Below, in pieces: positions 12,063 to 25,200 of a DNA stretch of 64,000 nucleotides. The position numbers and the translations under genes were made by a program. Location: positions 45,752-109,751 of the forward strand of contig WEDG01003375.1 of NCBI GenBank assembly GCA_017591395.1. The letters run 5' to 3'. The notes below the pieces were generated by a model, which saw nothing but the letters and a program-made list of their open reading frames with translations, was not told the origin of the DNA and did not search any database. Position 1 is the stretch's first letter. The number at the start of each line of letters is the position of its first letter. The DNA comes from Schistocephalus solidus. Lineage: Eukaryota; Platyhelminthes; Cestoda; Diphyllobothriidea; Diphyllobothriidae.

Positions 12063-13143
12063 TATTTATCTAACATCTGGTGCCTGTGATGAGGTAGGAA
12101 AATACCTTGTCAGAAAGTGTGCCATATTTGCATAGTTCATCATAAAACGCATCACCAAAAAGCCATAATCTACTGTTTCGACCAAAGGAGCCTGGCGGAT
12201 AAGGAAAGTAAATGCGGATCTTGTACTAAAATCAGCAAAAGCACGAAATTCCGGTATCAGTTGTTGAGGAATTTGATAAGTACTAATAAACTGACGTAAA
12301 ACTAACAAAAAAATAGTGTTCTCTCAAGCCTGGTACAAGCGCTAGACTGATCAGCAGGAATTTATCGGTTTCGCCCCTTCCCTCAAAATGAAATCTTCGG
12401 TAATACTCTTCCACCCGTTAATTCCTCTTGAAATTGATAACCTTAGGCTGCCAGTGCCTTTTTGATAGTCAACTATGCTGATGATATTGAAACGCAGCAA
12501 ACCGCCGATTGAGATTGATCTAGCTTTAAGTAAAGAAAAAAGTCGACTTATTGTGTTTTTAAGTTACGCCATTCTAATACCAGTGGACCAGGTGACATCT
12601 TTCTCAACTGTGTTAATGTGTTATCCAAGATCTTCTGGTCTCGCGAACCAACGAGAAGTGATGTATCCTAAAAATACTGTCTGATAACGGTGAGACAGGA
12701 GAGTAAATTACTGGGAAACTGTGTTATTCGGTTGAGTCTTCGGACTGGTTCACAAAGCCATCCTACTTGTCCAATAAGTTTCAACGTTCAGATTGCTAAA
12801 ATCCACCTTTAAATTTGCCTGTATTTTGCCGGTAGTTGCTGCATCGCGGTGCTTGGAAAGGTAACTTCGCTGAAAAGGTTCATTCTTTCGAAATACACGG
12901 CAAAGGCTGAGCTGCGATTACCGATTCGAGTTAATAATAAAAGCAGAGTCAAAATGATTCACGAAATGCACAGGTTACTGGCTTCTGAAAAAAGTTCCCA
13001 TATCTAGCGGCCCGATAAATGTGAGGGAAAACCCAAGAGAGTGGACTAATCACATAACCTACAGAACTCCTTCTGTGTAAGCCAAAATGCCATCTAAATT
13101 GAAGTTCAGGTCAGCGGAACATACAATAAAAGCAAAATCTTAC
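12063..13143. other. Intronic stretch downstream of the last ceramidase exon found
   Basis: This lies between the CR1-like LINE and ceramidase exon 12 and was searched on the minus strand for the next ceramidase exon. None with family motifs was found. An acceptor-like TTTTCAG at about 12869-12875 (minus) opens a frame of about 37 codons, but its translation does not resemble the ceramidase C-terminal domain. Confidence 0.35.
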
Positions 13144-13287
13144 ATTGCAGTAAGTCTGATGAGGTTCTGTTATCACAGTTCCGAAAGGTGAACCCCAGGG
13201 ATGCCAGTCCCAGGTAGCCGGCGGAGCGAATCCGAACAGGCGGTCCAGAAGGAAGGGAGGTTCTGGTCCCGCAGGAAGCCAGGATTT
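13144..13287 (-). CDS. ASAH2: Neutral ceramidase exon 12 (last one seen)
   Basis: Forty-eight codons with [17 protein letters not shown] and then [16 protein letters not shown], ending CN before donor GTAAGA. It corresponds to the start of the linker to the C-terminal domain (GP.PP......FG.V...P...Y). A donor site at its end shows that more coding exons must follow to the left. Confidence 0.9.
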
Positions 13288-16200
13288 CTGCCAATAATAA
13301 TTGGAATTAGAAAGGCACGATGCAGTATGGAGAGCGCTTACCTCGGCCAGCGATTTGGCCAGCTTAGCAAACTGCTGCACATAGGCCTGCAGCGTGTGTG
13401 GTCCGTAAGCCGTTGACGCACCCTCATAACGTTGTATCTGCAGATATAGACAAAGGCAGAGAAGGACGGTGAGCAGGAATTGGAGACGATAAAGCCCCTG
13501 GAAGAAAAGTCGCGACAGCCCACCAGATGGCAGTTCGTTTGTTTGTCAACCCTATTTAGTCAAAAGGTGGCAAGAGTCATAGCCAGCACCAACGCCAACA
13601 TGACGTGAATGCGCGCTAAGACAGCGGCCAAAGATACCTAGTATCAGAAGAAGCGGACCAACCTCGCAGTGGTCGGAAGCTCACAGATGAAATTTAATTG
13701 CAATAAGGCTGAAGACTTTAATTTCGAATAGGGCAGGCAGAGTGCTAGGTGGATACAACATTCGATTAACAACGGTTAGCCTGCGTTAGTGCAAGCAGAG
13801 CAATAAATCATGAACTGATGAAGATCGACGTACCGCAGAAAATTTTTAAGATGAAAATTAGGAAGCCAAGACGAGCACTTACCGGAGAGTGCAAGCTATT
13901 AAACGAGCCTTCCTCGCATTCATAGCACTATACTAGTTAGTGCTGAATTAAGCTCATATATTTGACCATAGGCTGCTGGTTCAACTGTCAGGTGACATTC
14001 AATGCAATATGAGCCGAAAATCACGAGGCATTAACAGACATCTTTTGATATGCCTTCAGCCGAAGTAGTCCACAGATGTGGCTGTCAACCCGAGCCACAT
14101 GATGTAACCTATCTGCTTAACTTAAGGTTAGGATGGATCGTAACTAAGAAGTGTGGGTTTTATCAGATCTTTGTGATTATTTTAAAATTTATGTCATATT
14201 TACTTGAGAAAATGCATAAAAAGGCACATCAGTTGCCCATTTCAAAAGACAGTATACTATTCGTCGATGCACGCTCACCGAGCTCTGCCTTGGGGCTCAT
14301 GCTCGAGCTCCGCCAGCAGCCGTACAGGAGCTAGTAGAAGCAGAGGCAAAGACTAGGGAGACGGTATGTTATCTTCAAACTATACGCTTGGTGAAGTATA
14401 GTATACTAGCTTCCTAAGAGTCTGATGGATTTCATGAGTTAGGACACTTACTGTACATACACGATCTGGCCCCCCAAACACAAGCACCAGGATTTCACAC
14501 AACAGGGGGTCGAACGGCTCAAATCTCAATGTGTGAGATAGCCAGAAGTCACGTTAAGAAAGAGCTATCGCAGCCTGACTATCAGACCAAAAGTCCGTCA
14601 CTCCACAAAACGCACATTGGACTGACTGCGAGGTCTGAGTATAATTGTAAGTTGGCAACCTACCAACCCACGGCGCTTATCGCCCCATGATATTTTCAAG
14701 CTCAGATCACACATGCAACAGAGGAGTCCTATGGAGAAGGAGCCGAGGATGATACTTGCCTCTCAATCAGTTATTCAGACTGAGGGCATTTTTTGTAGCG
14801 TTACGTAGGATCATGTGAGGTGCATAGGCCGATGAAGAGAGATTTAGTGTTGTGGTATCGCTGGCAGTGTTCTACCGCAGGTTTTTATAGAGATGTGACC
14901 TAATAGGACCATGCGGTGTGCGAATGTGCGTGGGCAGTGCGGACAGTTTGAGTCGAGTGCGGAGATTGTATGTTGGTGCTCCCGGTCCTGGTTCGCTGGT
15001 CTCTGTGCGATGGATTCACAAGTGACCGATCAGGCCGATGCGTGATGGGCATGTGTGGTGACAATGAGGACAAGATAGGTCGGGAGGTTCAGAGTCTGCC
15101 GGGGGTCTGCAGCTAGTACTGGTAGTCGCGCTGATGAGTGGACTGTGGAAAGTAATGATGGTTTTGCAAGATGCGTTGGCATCATGGTGGATTCCGCCTT
15201 CTTGGATGCGCATGTGACCGATCAGGCCCATGCGATGAGTGAATGCTCGTGGGCAGCGAGGGCATTGGAAGCGGTGGTCTCTGTTGTGTGTTGGTGCTCC
15301 AGGCACTAGTTCACCAGTATCTGTGCAATAGATTTGCAAGTGACCGATCAGGCCGATGAGTGAGGTGAATATGAGAGCCCAATGACGACATGTGAGAACC
15401 GAGTCCCCATCGCTGGTACTGGGGGCGGTGGTGGTGTTGGAGATAGCAGGTAGTCGGAGGTGGCTACTGAGGTGGTGGGAGTGGGGCAAGTGGCGTTCGT
15501 CGCCGTGATCGGTGCAGGGAGTGGAGGAGGGAGGATGGTGTCGGTGATCGTGGGCGGCGGGGCATTGATAAATTTGCTATCAGTGGTTGGGGTGGTCGTT
15601 ATCGTGAGGTCTCAGGCAGGTGTGGCAGAGGCTGATGTTATGGGGATCGCTGCTGTATTGAGTTCGAAGATGTCCGACCAGGCCGATTCGCGAGCGGAAT
15701 GTGCGTTGACAGCGTGGGCACGTTGGCAGGACTTGGGCATTGGTGGTGTTGATCCGAGGTGCTTGTGACTTGCGAGCCGCCCTTTTGGCCTTAGCAGCGG
15801 CGATCCGCATAGCCTCGTGGATTACTGCACCAGTCTTCACGGATCTTTTCCATGCCGGTTTATCCTGGGTGAAGCCCTCAGAGGTTGCCGGGTTGATTTG
15901 CAGCTGCTTCAGAGATTTCTTCAAAGTGTCCCTGAAGCATCGTTTTGACCTCACCTGTCGGTGAGCACCCGTAGCGACATCTCCGAAGAAATGTCGTTTG
16001 GGTAGTCGCTCGTGCTCCATTCCCACCAGGTAGCCGCTCCATCTCAGTTGCATTTCCGATGCGATTGCGTCGGATCCCGGTGCTTTCCCGCTGGAAATCC
16101 GTTGCACGGCCCGGATGTTTTCTGGTAGGATAGGCGGCAGGTCCAGGTCATCGATCGTGTCCACTTGAGGGAGCCGGGCAATGGCATCTTCGAAGATGGC

Positions 16201-19200
16201 CGATGAGAAACCAAGGACATTTCTGAAGTGCTTGGCCCAGCGCTCCAGAATTAGCGATTTCTCTGTCAGAAGTGTCGTGCCGTCAGAGCTCAACAGCGGT
16301 GCGGTCCCGTTGATGCAGGGACCGTAGATGGCCTCGATGGCTTTGAAAAAGTTTTTTCATTTCATTGCGGCCCGCATACCCCTGGAATTCCTCAGCCTTT
16401 CGAACCATCCGGGTGTCCTGCATCTCCCGCAGCTGTTGCTGTACAAGGCGGCGGCATCTCAAGAAGGCTGCTTTGGTGGCGTCAGTCCGAAGGTCCATGT
16501 AGGCTTTGTGTAGTCCATTCTTCTCCGCGAGAAAGTCACTGATGTCGGCGTCATTTTCGTCAAACCAGTCCTGGTGTTGACGGCATGCGCGTCCGAGGAC
16601 GTCAAGGGCGGTGAACTGGATAACATTTCGTAGTTGACACAATCTTGTCTCCACGGTGGCGTTATTATCTGGAGCATGCAGGTCCACCAGTTTCTGGGTT
16701 ATTTTGGCTGCTGAAATCAAAACAGTGAGCAGGCAAAGTTAACAAAGGAATATTTAACTTACCTGGCAGTCGCTTACCTTGGGGCCTTCGACGGGGTTGA
16801 AGTCAGACCCTCATCTTTGAGACGACGAGGCGGTGATCCGTCCACCCATCGACATTGCTGATCGCTTTGGTCACCAGCACGTCCTGTCGATCTCGCCTCC
16901 GGACGAGAACATAGTTCAGCAGCTGCCAGCGCCGCGACCGAGGGTGCATCCACGTGGCCTTCTTCCGCGTCGGAAGGCGGAAGGTGATGGTCAGCAGGAG
17001 ACGGTGTTCCACACAGGTTCGCAGAATAAGGAGGCCTTTATCGTTACAGCTACCGAGACCATGGGGACCCAGCACTCCCTGCCAGGCAGAGTGGTCTGTC
17101 TCGACGCGGACGTTGAAATCACCAAGGACAGTTAGCTTGTCCGCATTCGGCAAAGTCACCAGGAGGGCGTGCAGGTCCTCGTAGAATTTGTCCTTCGCCG
17201 CATCAGAGATCTTCATTGGGGGAGCGTAGGCGCTGATGATGGTGGCGAACTTGTCTCCCCGAAGAGGCAGGCCAAGGCTCATCAGGCGATCATTGATACC
17301 CTGCGGCAGACAAGGCAGAAGTCCCACGATGTCAGTCCGGAAGGCAAAGGCGACACCAGCGTCGCGTCGCTGTGTATTTGACCGTCCCCTCTAGCTGACC
17401 CTGCTCAGAGAATCGGGTCTCGCTGAGAGCAGCAATGTCCACCTGGTAGCGCGCCAGTTACCGAGTGACTAGCGCCGTCCTCCATTCCGGCCGGTTGCTC
17501 CTAGGATTGTCTAAAAGGGAACGAACATTCCAGGCTGCTATTGTGAATGGACTCACCCGAGCAGCCTGGAGGGTGTGGCGAGGGGGATGGGGACGGGGGT
17601 ATTGTTGGTTGTTTGAGTTTTACGACCGCGTATTTTGCGAGCCGCGGCCTGCTGCAGGAGACGTGATACCCAGCATTTGTTTAGGGCACCTTTCCTAGCC
17701 CTTTCCTCCGCGAGAAGGCAATCAGTGCTGTCCCTAAATAGGGAGGCTCGGACATCCCAGACGGCTGCCGAACTCCAATATGGGTCACGGTTTTGTTTTA
17801 GTGGGAGAACGACCCGAGTTAGCCTGGGCCGCCTACGGGGTTGCTGTCGCCTCATCGTAGGACCTTTTCAGAGAGGGGGGGAAGTGGGCAGTTCGGGAAT
17901 CAGACCTACCTGGTGTCGTGGCACACACAGGAAATCCTCCCCTGTTTTAGCCCGCCGGTCGTGACGGTTGCCTGGGGTGTGGCCGCTGGGAAGAACCTAA
18001 CTTCGAGGAGCCCTAGGTGAGAGTTGGGTACCAGTTAGAGGCGGACACAGGAGCATTCACCACCTATACGAGACAGATGGAGCGACCAAATGCTATCCGT
18101 GTGGTGCTACCCCTAACTACTACCTCCTACACCCCTACACCACAGAGGTATATGACACGCCGGCATGTAAACAATAGGGTTTTCAAAGGTGTTGCCTGTC
18201 ACCCTCACCAAATGAACTGAATAAATTAAACATACATTGAAAACCGCAAAAGCTAGCAAAAACAACGGTTAATTTTTAAAGTAAACAGATTTCAATCGGA
18301 TTTTTGGAAAAGAGTATTTGAGAATTTATTCACACGTTAGTCAGTTTGTGTATTTAAGGTACATCTTCTGACATTCCTGGGGTTTATCTCTCTTGCCTGG
18401 ACAAGTATAAGACTACCAGAAGCCCAAATATTCATATTTGTGCTTGGGGTCTGCGGGGGAGGTGTGGTTACCCCTCACGTAGGCCGAACACTACCGAGGT
18501 ACTGACAAAGCATCATAACAAAGAGGCCATTCAACTTTGCAGTTTCCCTCCATTTTTATGTGCAGTAAAATGACCTCGTTCATGAAGTAAACGAAGAGTA
18601 GAGTTGCTGGTAACATCAGTCAAGAGGCATAAATTGTGGTGCGAGGCATTTTTCCGCAGTCTCTAAATAAGTTGGAGAGACAAGATCGCTCCAAACAATT
18701 TAAAACAAAGTACTCATGGAGCACAGAGGTTCATACCTTTGACTCTTACCTTATGCCAGTTAATGATCTTCAAAGCTATCTTCAACATTATTAATGGACA
18801 GGTTTTGAGCCTGGCACAAGAAGATATCTGTGTGCCGCATTCGGAACAAACACATAATTGCCGTTCATTTGCACAACATGTACTAAATGAATAATATACA
18901 GCTAAACCTAGATTTAGGCAGAGTTGAACTGGGATAGCCCGAACGTGCGCTTTCTTTCCTCCTGTGTAAAAAGTGTTTGGTTGTGAATTTTGCGCCAATT
19001 ACACAGCATAATGGGATTTTCCGTTTGCTATAGTAATCAAGGCGTGAAACTGTTCGGCGGATTTTTTTAACCAGGCGAAGGTGGCAGATTGTGGTTGGGC
19101 TCTTTTTTGTCAAACAGCCTGTTGGAGACAGCTCACAAGCCCCTGGAAAGTAAAAAACCAATCCTACAGCTGTGATTCCTTCTCCCAACAAAGCTCCTAC

Positions 19201-22200
19201 TTCGAAATCTCATTTACAACGAGCGTTCTGATTGATGTTCACCTGTGAGAGGGCTGCCCGCAAGTTCTAAAATCTCAATACAAACGAAAGTTGCATGTGC
19301 AAGACTGAATGCTTCCTTTTCTGCCCCCTTACTGATAAACAACAACATAGCACGTCTCTGCTGATTCAATACTCGGAGGCAGTAGTTAGGACATCAGATT
19401 ACTCTCATGAATGCTTCCTTCTCGCCCCTGGTTGAAGTTTCTGAGGCCCGTTATTCGAGCAAGTTTCTTCGAATTCGCCCAATGTCATCCTTGGACTCTT
19501 ACAGCATTCTCGAGCTACTTCACTGGGGCTTTCTGAGCCAGCAACAATTTTCAAGTCGCTAGGGTTGGTAAAGGAATACATTATGTTTTCAAATCATTTT
19601 TCACTGGACGGCAATCCCGTCACGCTAAGACAACCAAGTAAATTGGAAATCCCAAGTACATGCGAAAATTTAGGTTATCTGTAAATAAATTCGAGGAATT
19701 ACGGGACGTTTAAGGCAGAGATAAATTCACGTTGGAAAAAAATAAATTTGCAGAAGACATAGGTCTCTGTGAAATCATTGTAACAGGTTAATTTTTAAAG
19801 TTATCTCTTGGAAGACCGTTGAAAAGCTATGTGCTATTCAAGTAACGGTTTCTCCCTACTGTGATCACAGCCGTTGGCAGAGGACGTCATCGAAAAGCGA
19901 AAAAGTTATAGTTTAAGAAGTAAATTCATCGACCCATTGCTGGCTAGCAGTCTTACAAGTCCATTTAAGGGAGATTTGCCCCTAGACACATATGCAAGGT
20001 CCTAGTTTGCATACGTAAGTAAACTAAGCGCAGAAAATGTCCCAAGGCATGTGTGGGTAGGTTACATAAGCAGGCTTCTCACATTGCCCTGCAAAACGGT
20101 AGCACAGGCAGCACCAAACCCCGAAGCACGATCAGTCCATTAGAAGTGAGGATAGTTCTTGTGGAAGAAAGTATTTGTACAAAGCACGTCCGTTGATGCT
20201 GATGAGGAGAGAGCGGCCAAGGTATTGCCTGGCTTCTTATTTACTCGCATACCTACATACTGATATGCAATCAAAAATGGCCGGAGTTTCACGTCCGAAT
20301 GCTTACCTGGTATTCTTCATAGGTTGTCACGTAATCCGTGTACAAGTTGGACAGACCGGCCAGAACCACCTTCACCGGTATCTGTGTTCTAGCAACCAGC
20401 GCGCCAGTGAAAGCCTGAAATGTGAACAAAGGCGGAGGCAAATTTCCGTGTCAAGGACGATCGCCAAGTGACAATAGATATGCCGTTTTATCATCACCAA
20501 AATTAAAATGGCTCTTTTGAAGATTTTCCATCCTTTCTAAAGGGGAACATTAGGCAGACGAAATTTAAGAACCATGGTAGGAGGGTGTGAAAAAGGCTGG
20601 TTACCTCACGAATGCTGTCACGAACTCTCCGTCCAGCCATCGTGGTGAACTCGCCTGGCAGTGCTGCAATCAACAACTGTCCAATCCGGAAGACCTGGGT
20701 CTCAACAATGCTTGCCTGCCAGGGCGTGGGATAGTTCATCTAAAAAGGGACAACAGAAGTAGGCTTTCAACTTTGGTAAACGGGTAATCAGTATCATAAT
20801 CCTCCCCGTAGTCGTGTCCACGCGTTAGTTTGACTGTCATAGTTCGACGATTTCCAACATATGCTCCACAGAAGGGTTGTGCAAGGACGGTGACTTGTAC
20901 GCAAATTAGTTTTACGTGACAATAGACTTGCATTGGATCTACCGCACTCTCTCTTCCCTTAACCACCTCTGCCCGGTGTCAACACATAGTCAAGAAGACC
21001 GGAGGTAGGGTCGGGCGCAGATGAATCATCTCCCACGGAGTGGGAGAGCGGTGGGCGACATGAGCCGGCACCTACGCGTGTCCATGTTGGGCAAGCGCAT
21101 CCCCCCCCCAAACACCACCACCACCACCACCACCACCATCATCAGAAGCAGCTGCGGCAGTACCATGGCACCGTCGTCATTATCATCGTAATAACTGAAA
21201 TGCAAATTACTTCAGGTTGGGGATGCTTCAAGCTGCGCAAAAGGAAAAATTTGTTCCCCCCTCTGGGGACAAAGAGGATACCATCTCCGGTGCTCTGACA
21301 TCCTTGAGTTCATTTGAATATGATCGTAGCGTATTTTAAAGGTTTCCTCTGACTGGTGGTCTTTATCTTTCCTGTAAAGCATGCTTTTATTAGTGCGTTA
21401 ACCCGTTTCCCGCTTGTGAACATAACTTTCAGGACTACAATGCCGTTCAAAAAGCTGACTCAAAAGCGTTGGCGACAGTGTAGCCAGTTTTAGGAGCTGG
21501 CATGATCAGATAGTCCAACTATATGACCTATTGTTTGGGGATGCTGTTTTTTTTATAAGGTAGTGGTTCATTTGCCTAGGAAGTTGCCCACTACACAGCT
21601 TCTTCGTCTTCGATATTCCTGCGTGCATGCAAACAAAGGGTTTTTGGTGTCGTCCTAAACTTCTGCATTGCATTTGCAATTTAAAGACAATAATGGTGCA
21701 AGCTGTCTCCGGGCAACTTGTCTCGCAAAATTAGCAGCGAGAAAACGCGCCAAAAGGCAAAGGCGTAGTGCTGAGCGCTGGTTAAACCTTTTCATCCCCC
21801 CACCGGAGCACGAGGGGCGACGGACGCGGGAATCGTTCACACTACGCAAGCAGCAAAATGGTTTTACGGCAGCGTTCCGAGTACATCGCAGAGACTTTTC
21901 AGTGGCCAGCATGGCCAAAGGCAAAATCAAAGAATCGATCGTTAAAGGCAAATTCGCGGGCGTGCTGCAAGAAAGCACTGTTATTCAGGGATAATTTTTC
22001 AGATTTTTTTCTCTACGCCTGACAAACTAGCGTGCTGCTTCAGTGACAGCCACGCTTTCCGCAGTTTAAAGCCAATCCACGCTAGGCGCTTCGTTAAGGC
22101 CGCTGACGTCCGAAAAACCCGGAAACGCTACGCCGTTGCGCGCGGGTATGACGCAGAAGGCAGCTCTGGATTTTGGGACAGCTAGAAATACGGAAACGGG

Positions 22201-25200
22201 CAGTGCTACACAATGGCGATTCAGCCATTCGACGCAAAAAAAGTGTTTTTTTTAGAATTGCGCCAACGGAGGGCGGGCCCGCATGGACCGTTTGATTGTA
22301 CGCGGTCCTGTGGTCGTTGCTGACAATTTTTTTAATTTGTCATCGGCACACACACATCCATGGGCACTCATTGATGTCAATTTTCCGAGGTTTGCGAAGG
22401 TTAGGTAGTTTTTTTATTCCCGTATATTTTTGAACCCAACCAGCCGTTACAGTTACATTCAGAGGTTCCAAACTACAGGCTTTATACAGTTCGTCCAAGG
22501 AAAATTATATATTTATATGGTATTGGGCGATGTCATATAAGTCTCATAAGATTTTGTGATGGATGTGGACCATATTGTATACTTTACAGGCAACATTAAT
22601 AAATGTAGGCATATGATGCTGTATGAATGGACACTTTACTGTCTTAAAATGTCATATTTTTTCAGTTCAGTTTTATTAAGGGAAATATAAGCGAAGCCTT
22701 TGAGCTCCCTATTGATGTCAGTGACACTGTAAATTAAAAAAGGCTGATATATAATGGACGTTGGACAAAGGGTTATCTCCCGGACACACTGCAGGGCATC
22801 GGACAAACAATTATAAAATAATGTTACTCAAAAATAGGGAGTAGTATGTTATATGAAGCGAAAATTGTGGGTGGGAATATGTTTCAGGAAATGTGTTAGG
22901 TTCGGATGTCGTGGTGGTACTTATGGCTGTACTGGTCAAACTTCCGCTTAACAGTGTCAACGGATGGGGACATGATTATGTCGGCCGGCAGAGCATTCCA
23001 GGCCTTAATCACTCTGTTGGAGAAGAAGAACCTTCTCGTGTCGAGTCTTGCACCTGTCACACGTAGTTTAATGGGATGTCCTCGCAAAGTAGTGGTAGTG
23101 GCCAGCTCAAAGAAGTCGCCAGATGCAAGGCAACAATCCTGAAGCCGCAGCATTCGAAAGGCTTGTATTAAGTCGCCGCGTAGCTGTCTATAGTCCAGAG
23201 GAAACAGATCAAGATTAGACAATCGTGTCTCGTAAGGCAGGCAGCTTTGACCTTGAACAAGCTTGGTTGCACGTCTTTGGACCTTCTAAAGGGTGTTGTG
23301 GTCTTTGACAGACCACGGTCTCCAGGCTTGTATGGCAAATTCCAATTGTGGTCGCACGAACATCCCGAAGACCTTATTAAAGCACTCTTTGTCGAACTTT
23401 GCAAACGCTCGCTTAATTAGATACAAGCTTGACATGGCAGATTTTTGCTACTTTTGAGCAATGGAACGATGGCTTCAGTGTGGGCGTGATCCATACTCCT
23501 AGATCTTTCTGAGCCTCTACCTCTGGTAGCGGTGTGTCGTCCAGATAGTAAATTCTCTGGTGCCCGGAGCTGGTTCTGCCGAATCGCAGAATATTGCACT
23601 TGGTAGCATTGAATGGGACCAAGTTCGACGATTTCCAACATATGCTCCACAGAAGGGTTGTGCAAGGACGGTGACTTGTACGCAAATTAGTTTTAGGTGA
23701 TAATAGACTTGCATTGGATCTACCGCACTCTCTCTTCCCTTAACCACCTCTGCCCGGTGTCAACACATAGTCAAGAAGACCGGAGGTAGGGTCGGGCGCA
23801 GATGAATCATCTCCCACGGAGTGGGAGAGCGGTGGGCGACATGAGCCGGCACCTACGCGTGTCCATGTTGGGCAAGCGCATCCCCCCCCAAACACCACCA
23901 CCACCACCACCACCACCACCATCATCAGAAGCAGCTGCGGCAGTACCATGGCACCGTCGTCATTATCATCGTAATAACTGAAATGCAAATTACTTCAGGT
24001 TGGGGATGCTTCAAGCTGCGCAAAAGGAAAAATTTGTTCCCCCTCTGGGGACAAAGAGGATACCATCTCCGGTGCTCTGACATCCTTGAGTTCATTTGAA
24101 TATGATCGTAGCGTATTTTAAAGGTTTCCTCTGACTGGTGATCTTTATCTTTCCTGTAAAGCATGCTTTTATTAGTGCGTTAACCCGTTTCCCGCTTGTG
24201 AACATAACTTTCAGGACTACAATGCCGTTCAAAAAGCTGACTCAAAAGCGTTGGCGACAGTGTAGCCAGTTTTAGGAGCTGGCATGATCAGATAGTCCGA
24301 CTATATGACCTATTGTTTGGGGATGCTGTTTTTTTATAAGGTAGTGGTTCATTTGCCTAGGAAGTTGCCCACTACACAGCTTCTTCGTCTTCGATATTCC
24401 TGCGTGCATGCAAACAAAGGGTTTTTGGTGTCGTCCTAAACTTCTGCATTGCATTTGCAAGTTAAAGACAATAATGGTGCAAGCTGTCTCCAGGCAACTT
24501 GTCTCGCAAAATTAGCAGCGAGAAAACGCGCCAAAAGGCAACGGCGTAGTGCTGAGCGCTGGTTAAACCTTTTATCCCCCCCCACCCCCAGGCACGAGGG
24601 CGACGGACGCGGGAATCGTTCCCACTACGCACGTAGCAAAATGGTTTTACGGCAGCGTTCCGAGTACATCGCAGAGACTTTTCAGTGGCCAGCATGGCCA
24701 AAGGCAAAATCAAAGAATCGATCGTTAAAGGCAAATTCGCGGGCGTGCTGCAAGAAAGCACTGTTATTCAGGGATAATTTTTCAGATTTGTTTTCTCTAC
24801 GCCTGAAAAACTAGCGTGCTGCTTCAGTGACAGCCACACTTTCCGCAGTTTAAAGCCAATCCACGCTAGGCACTTCGTTAAGGCCACTGACGTCCGCAAA
24901 ACCCGGAAACGCTACGCCGTTGCGCGCGGGTATGACGCAGAAGGCAGCTCTGGATTTTGGGACAGCTAGAAATACGGAAACGGGCAGTGCTACACAATGG
25001 CGATTCAGCCATTCGACGCAAAAAAAGTGTTTTTTTAGAATTGCGCCAACGGAGGGCGGGCCCGCATGGACCGTTTGATTGTTCGCGGTCCTGTGGTCGT
25101 TGTTGACAATTTTTTTAATTTGTCATCGGCACACACACATCCATGGGCACTCATTGATGTCAATTTTCCGAGGTTTGCGAAGGTTAGGTAGTTTTTTTAT

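Larger units (their letters stand above)
14800..17900 (-). mobile_element. RTE-like LINE, copy 1, with internal deletion
   Basis: Read leftwards, this holds an N-terminal piece (17855-17553), an apurinic-type endonuclease (about 17548-16803), the linker before the reverse transcriptase (16720-16283), the first part of the reverse transcriptase, then after a deletion the C-terminal region and a C2H2 finger array ending near 14900-15000. Endonuclease landmarks are [55 protein letters not shown] and DGWTDHRLV. The boundaries are approximate. GC-rich DNA up to about 18200 may be its 5' region. Confidence 0.85.

Noticed and set aside
12066..12308. Minus-strand frame considered as the missing ceramidase C-terminal exon
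   Set aside because: None of its three readings matches the family's C-terminal domain, and the splice sites do not fit the phase 0 end of exon 12.
15460..15768. Plus-strand frame of 102 codons
   Set aside because: It is antisense to the C2H2 finger tail of the RTE-like LINE and Gly/Val-rich for that reason.
21668..21994. 108-codon frame inside the left 1.82-kb repeat, largely repeated at 24449-24814
   Set aside because: It is kept in both copies only because the DNA is nearly identical; the right copy has a frameshift, and no domain is recognisable.
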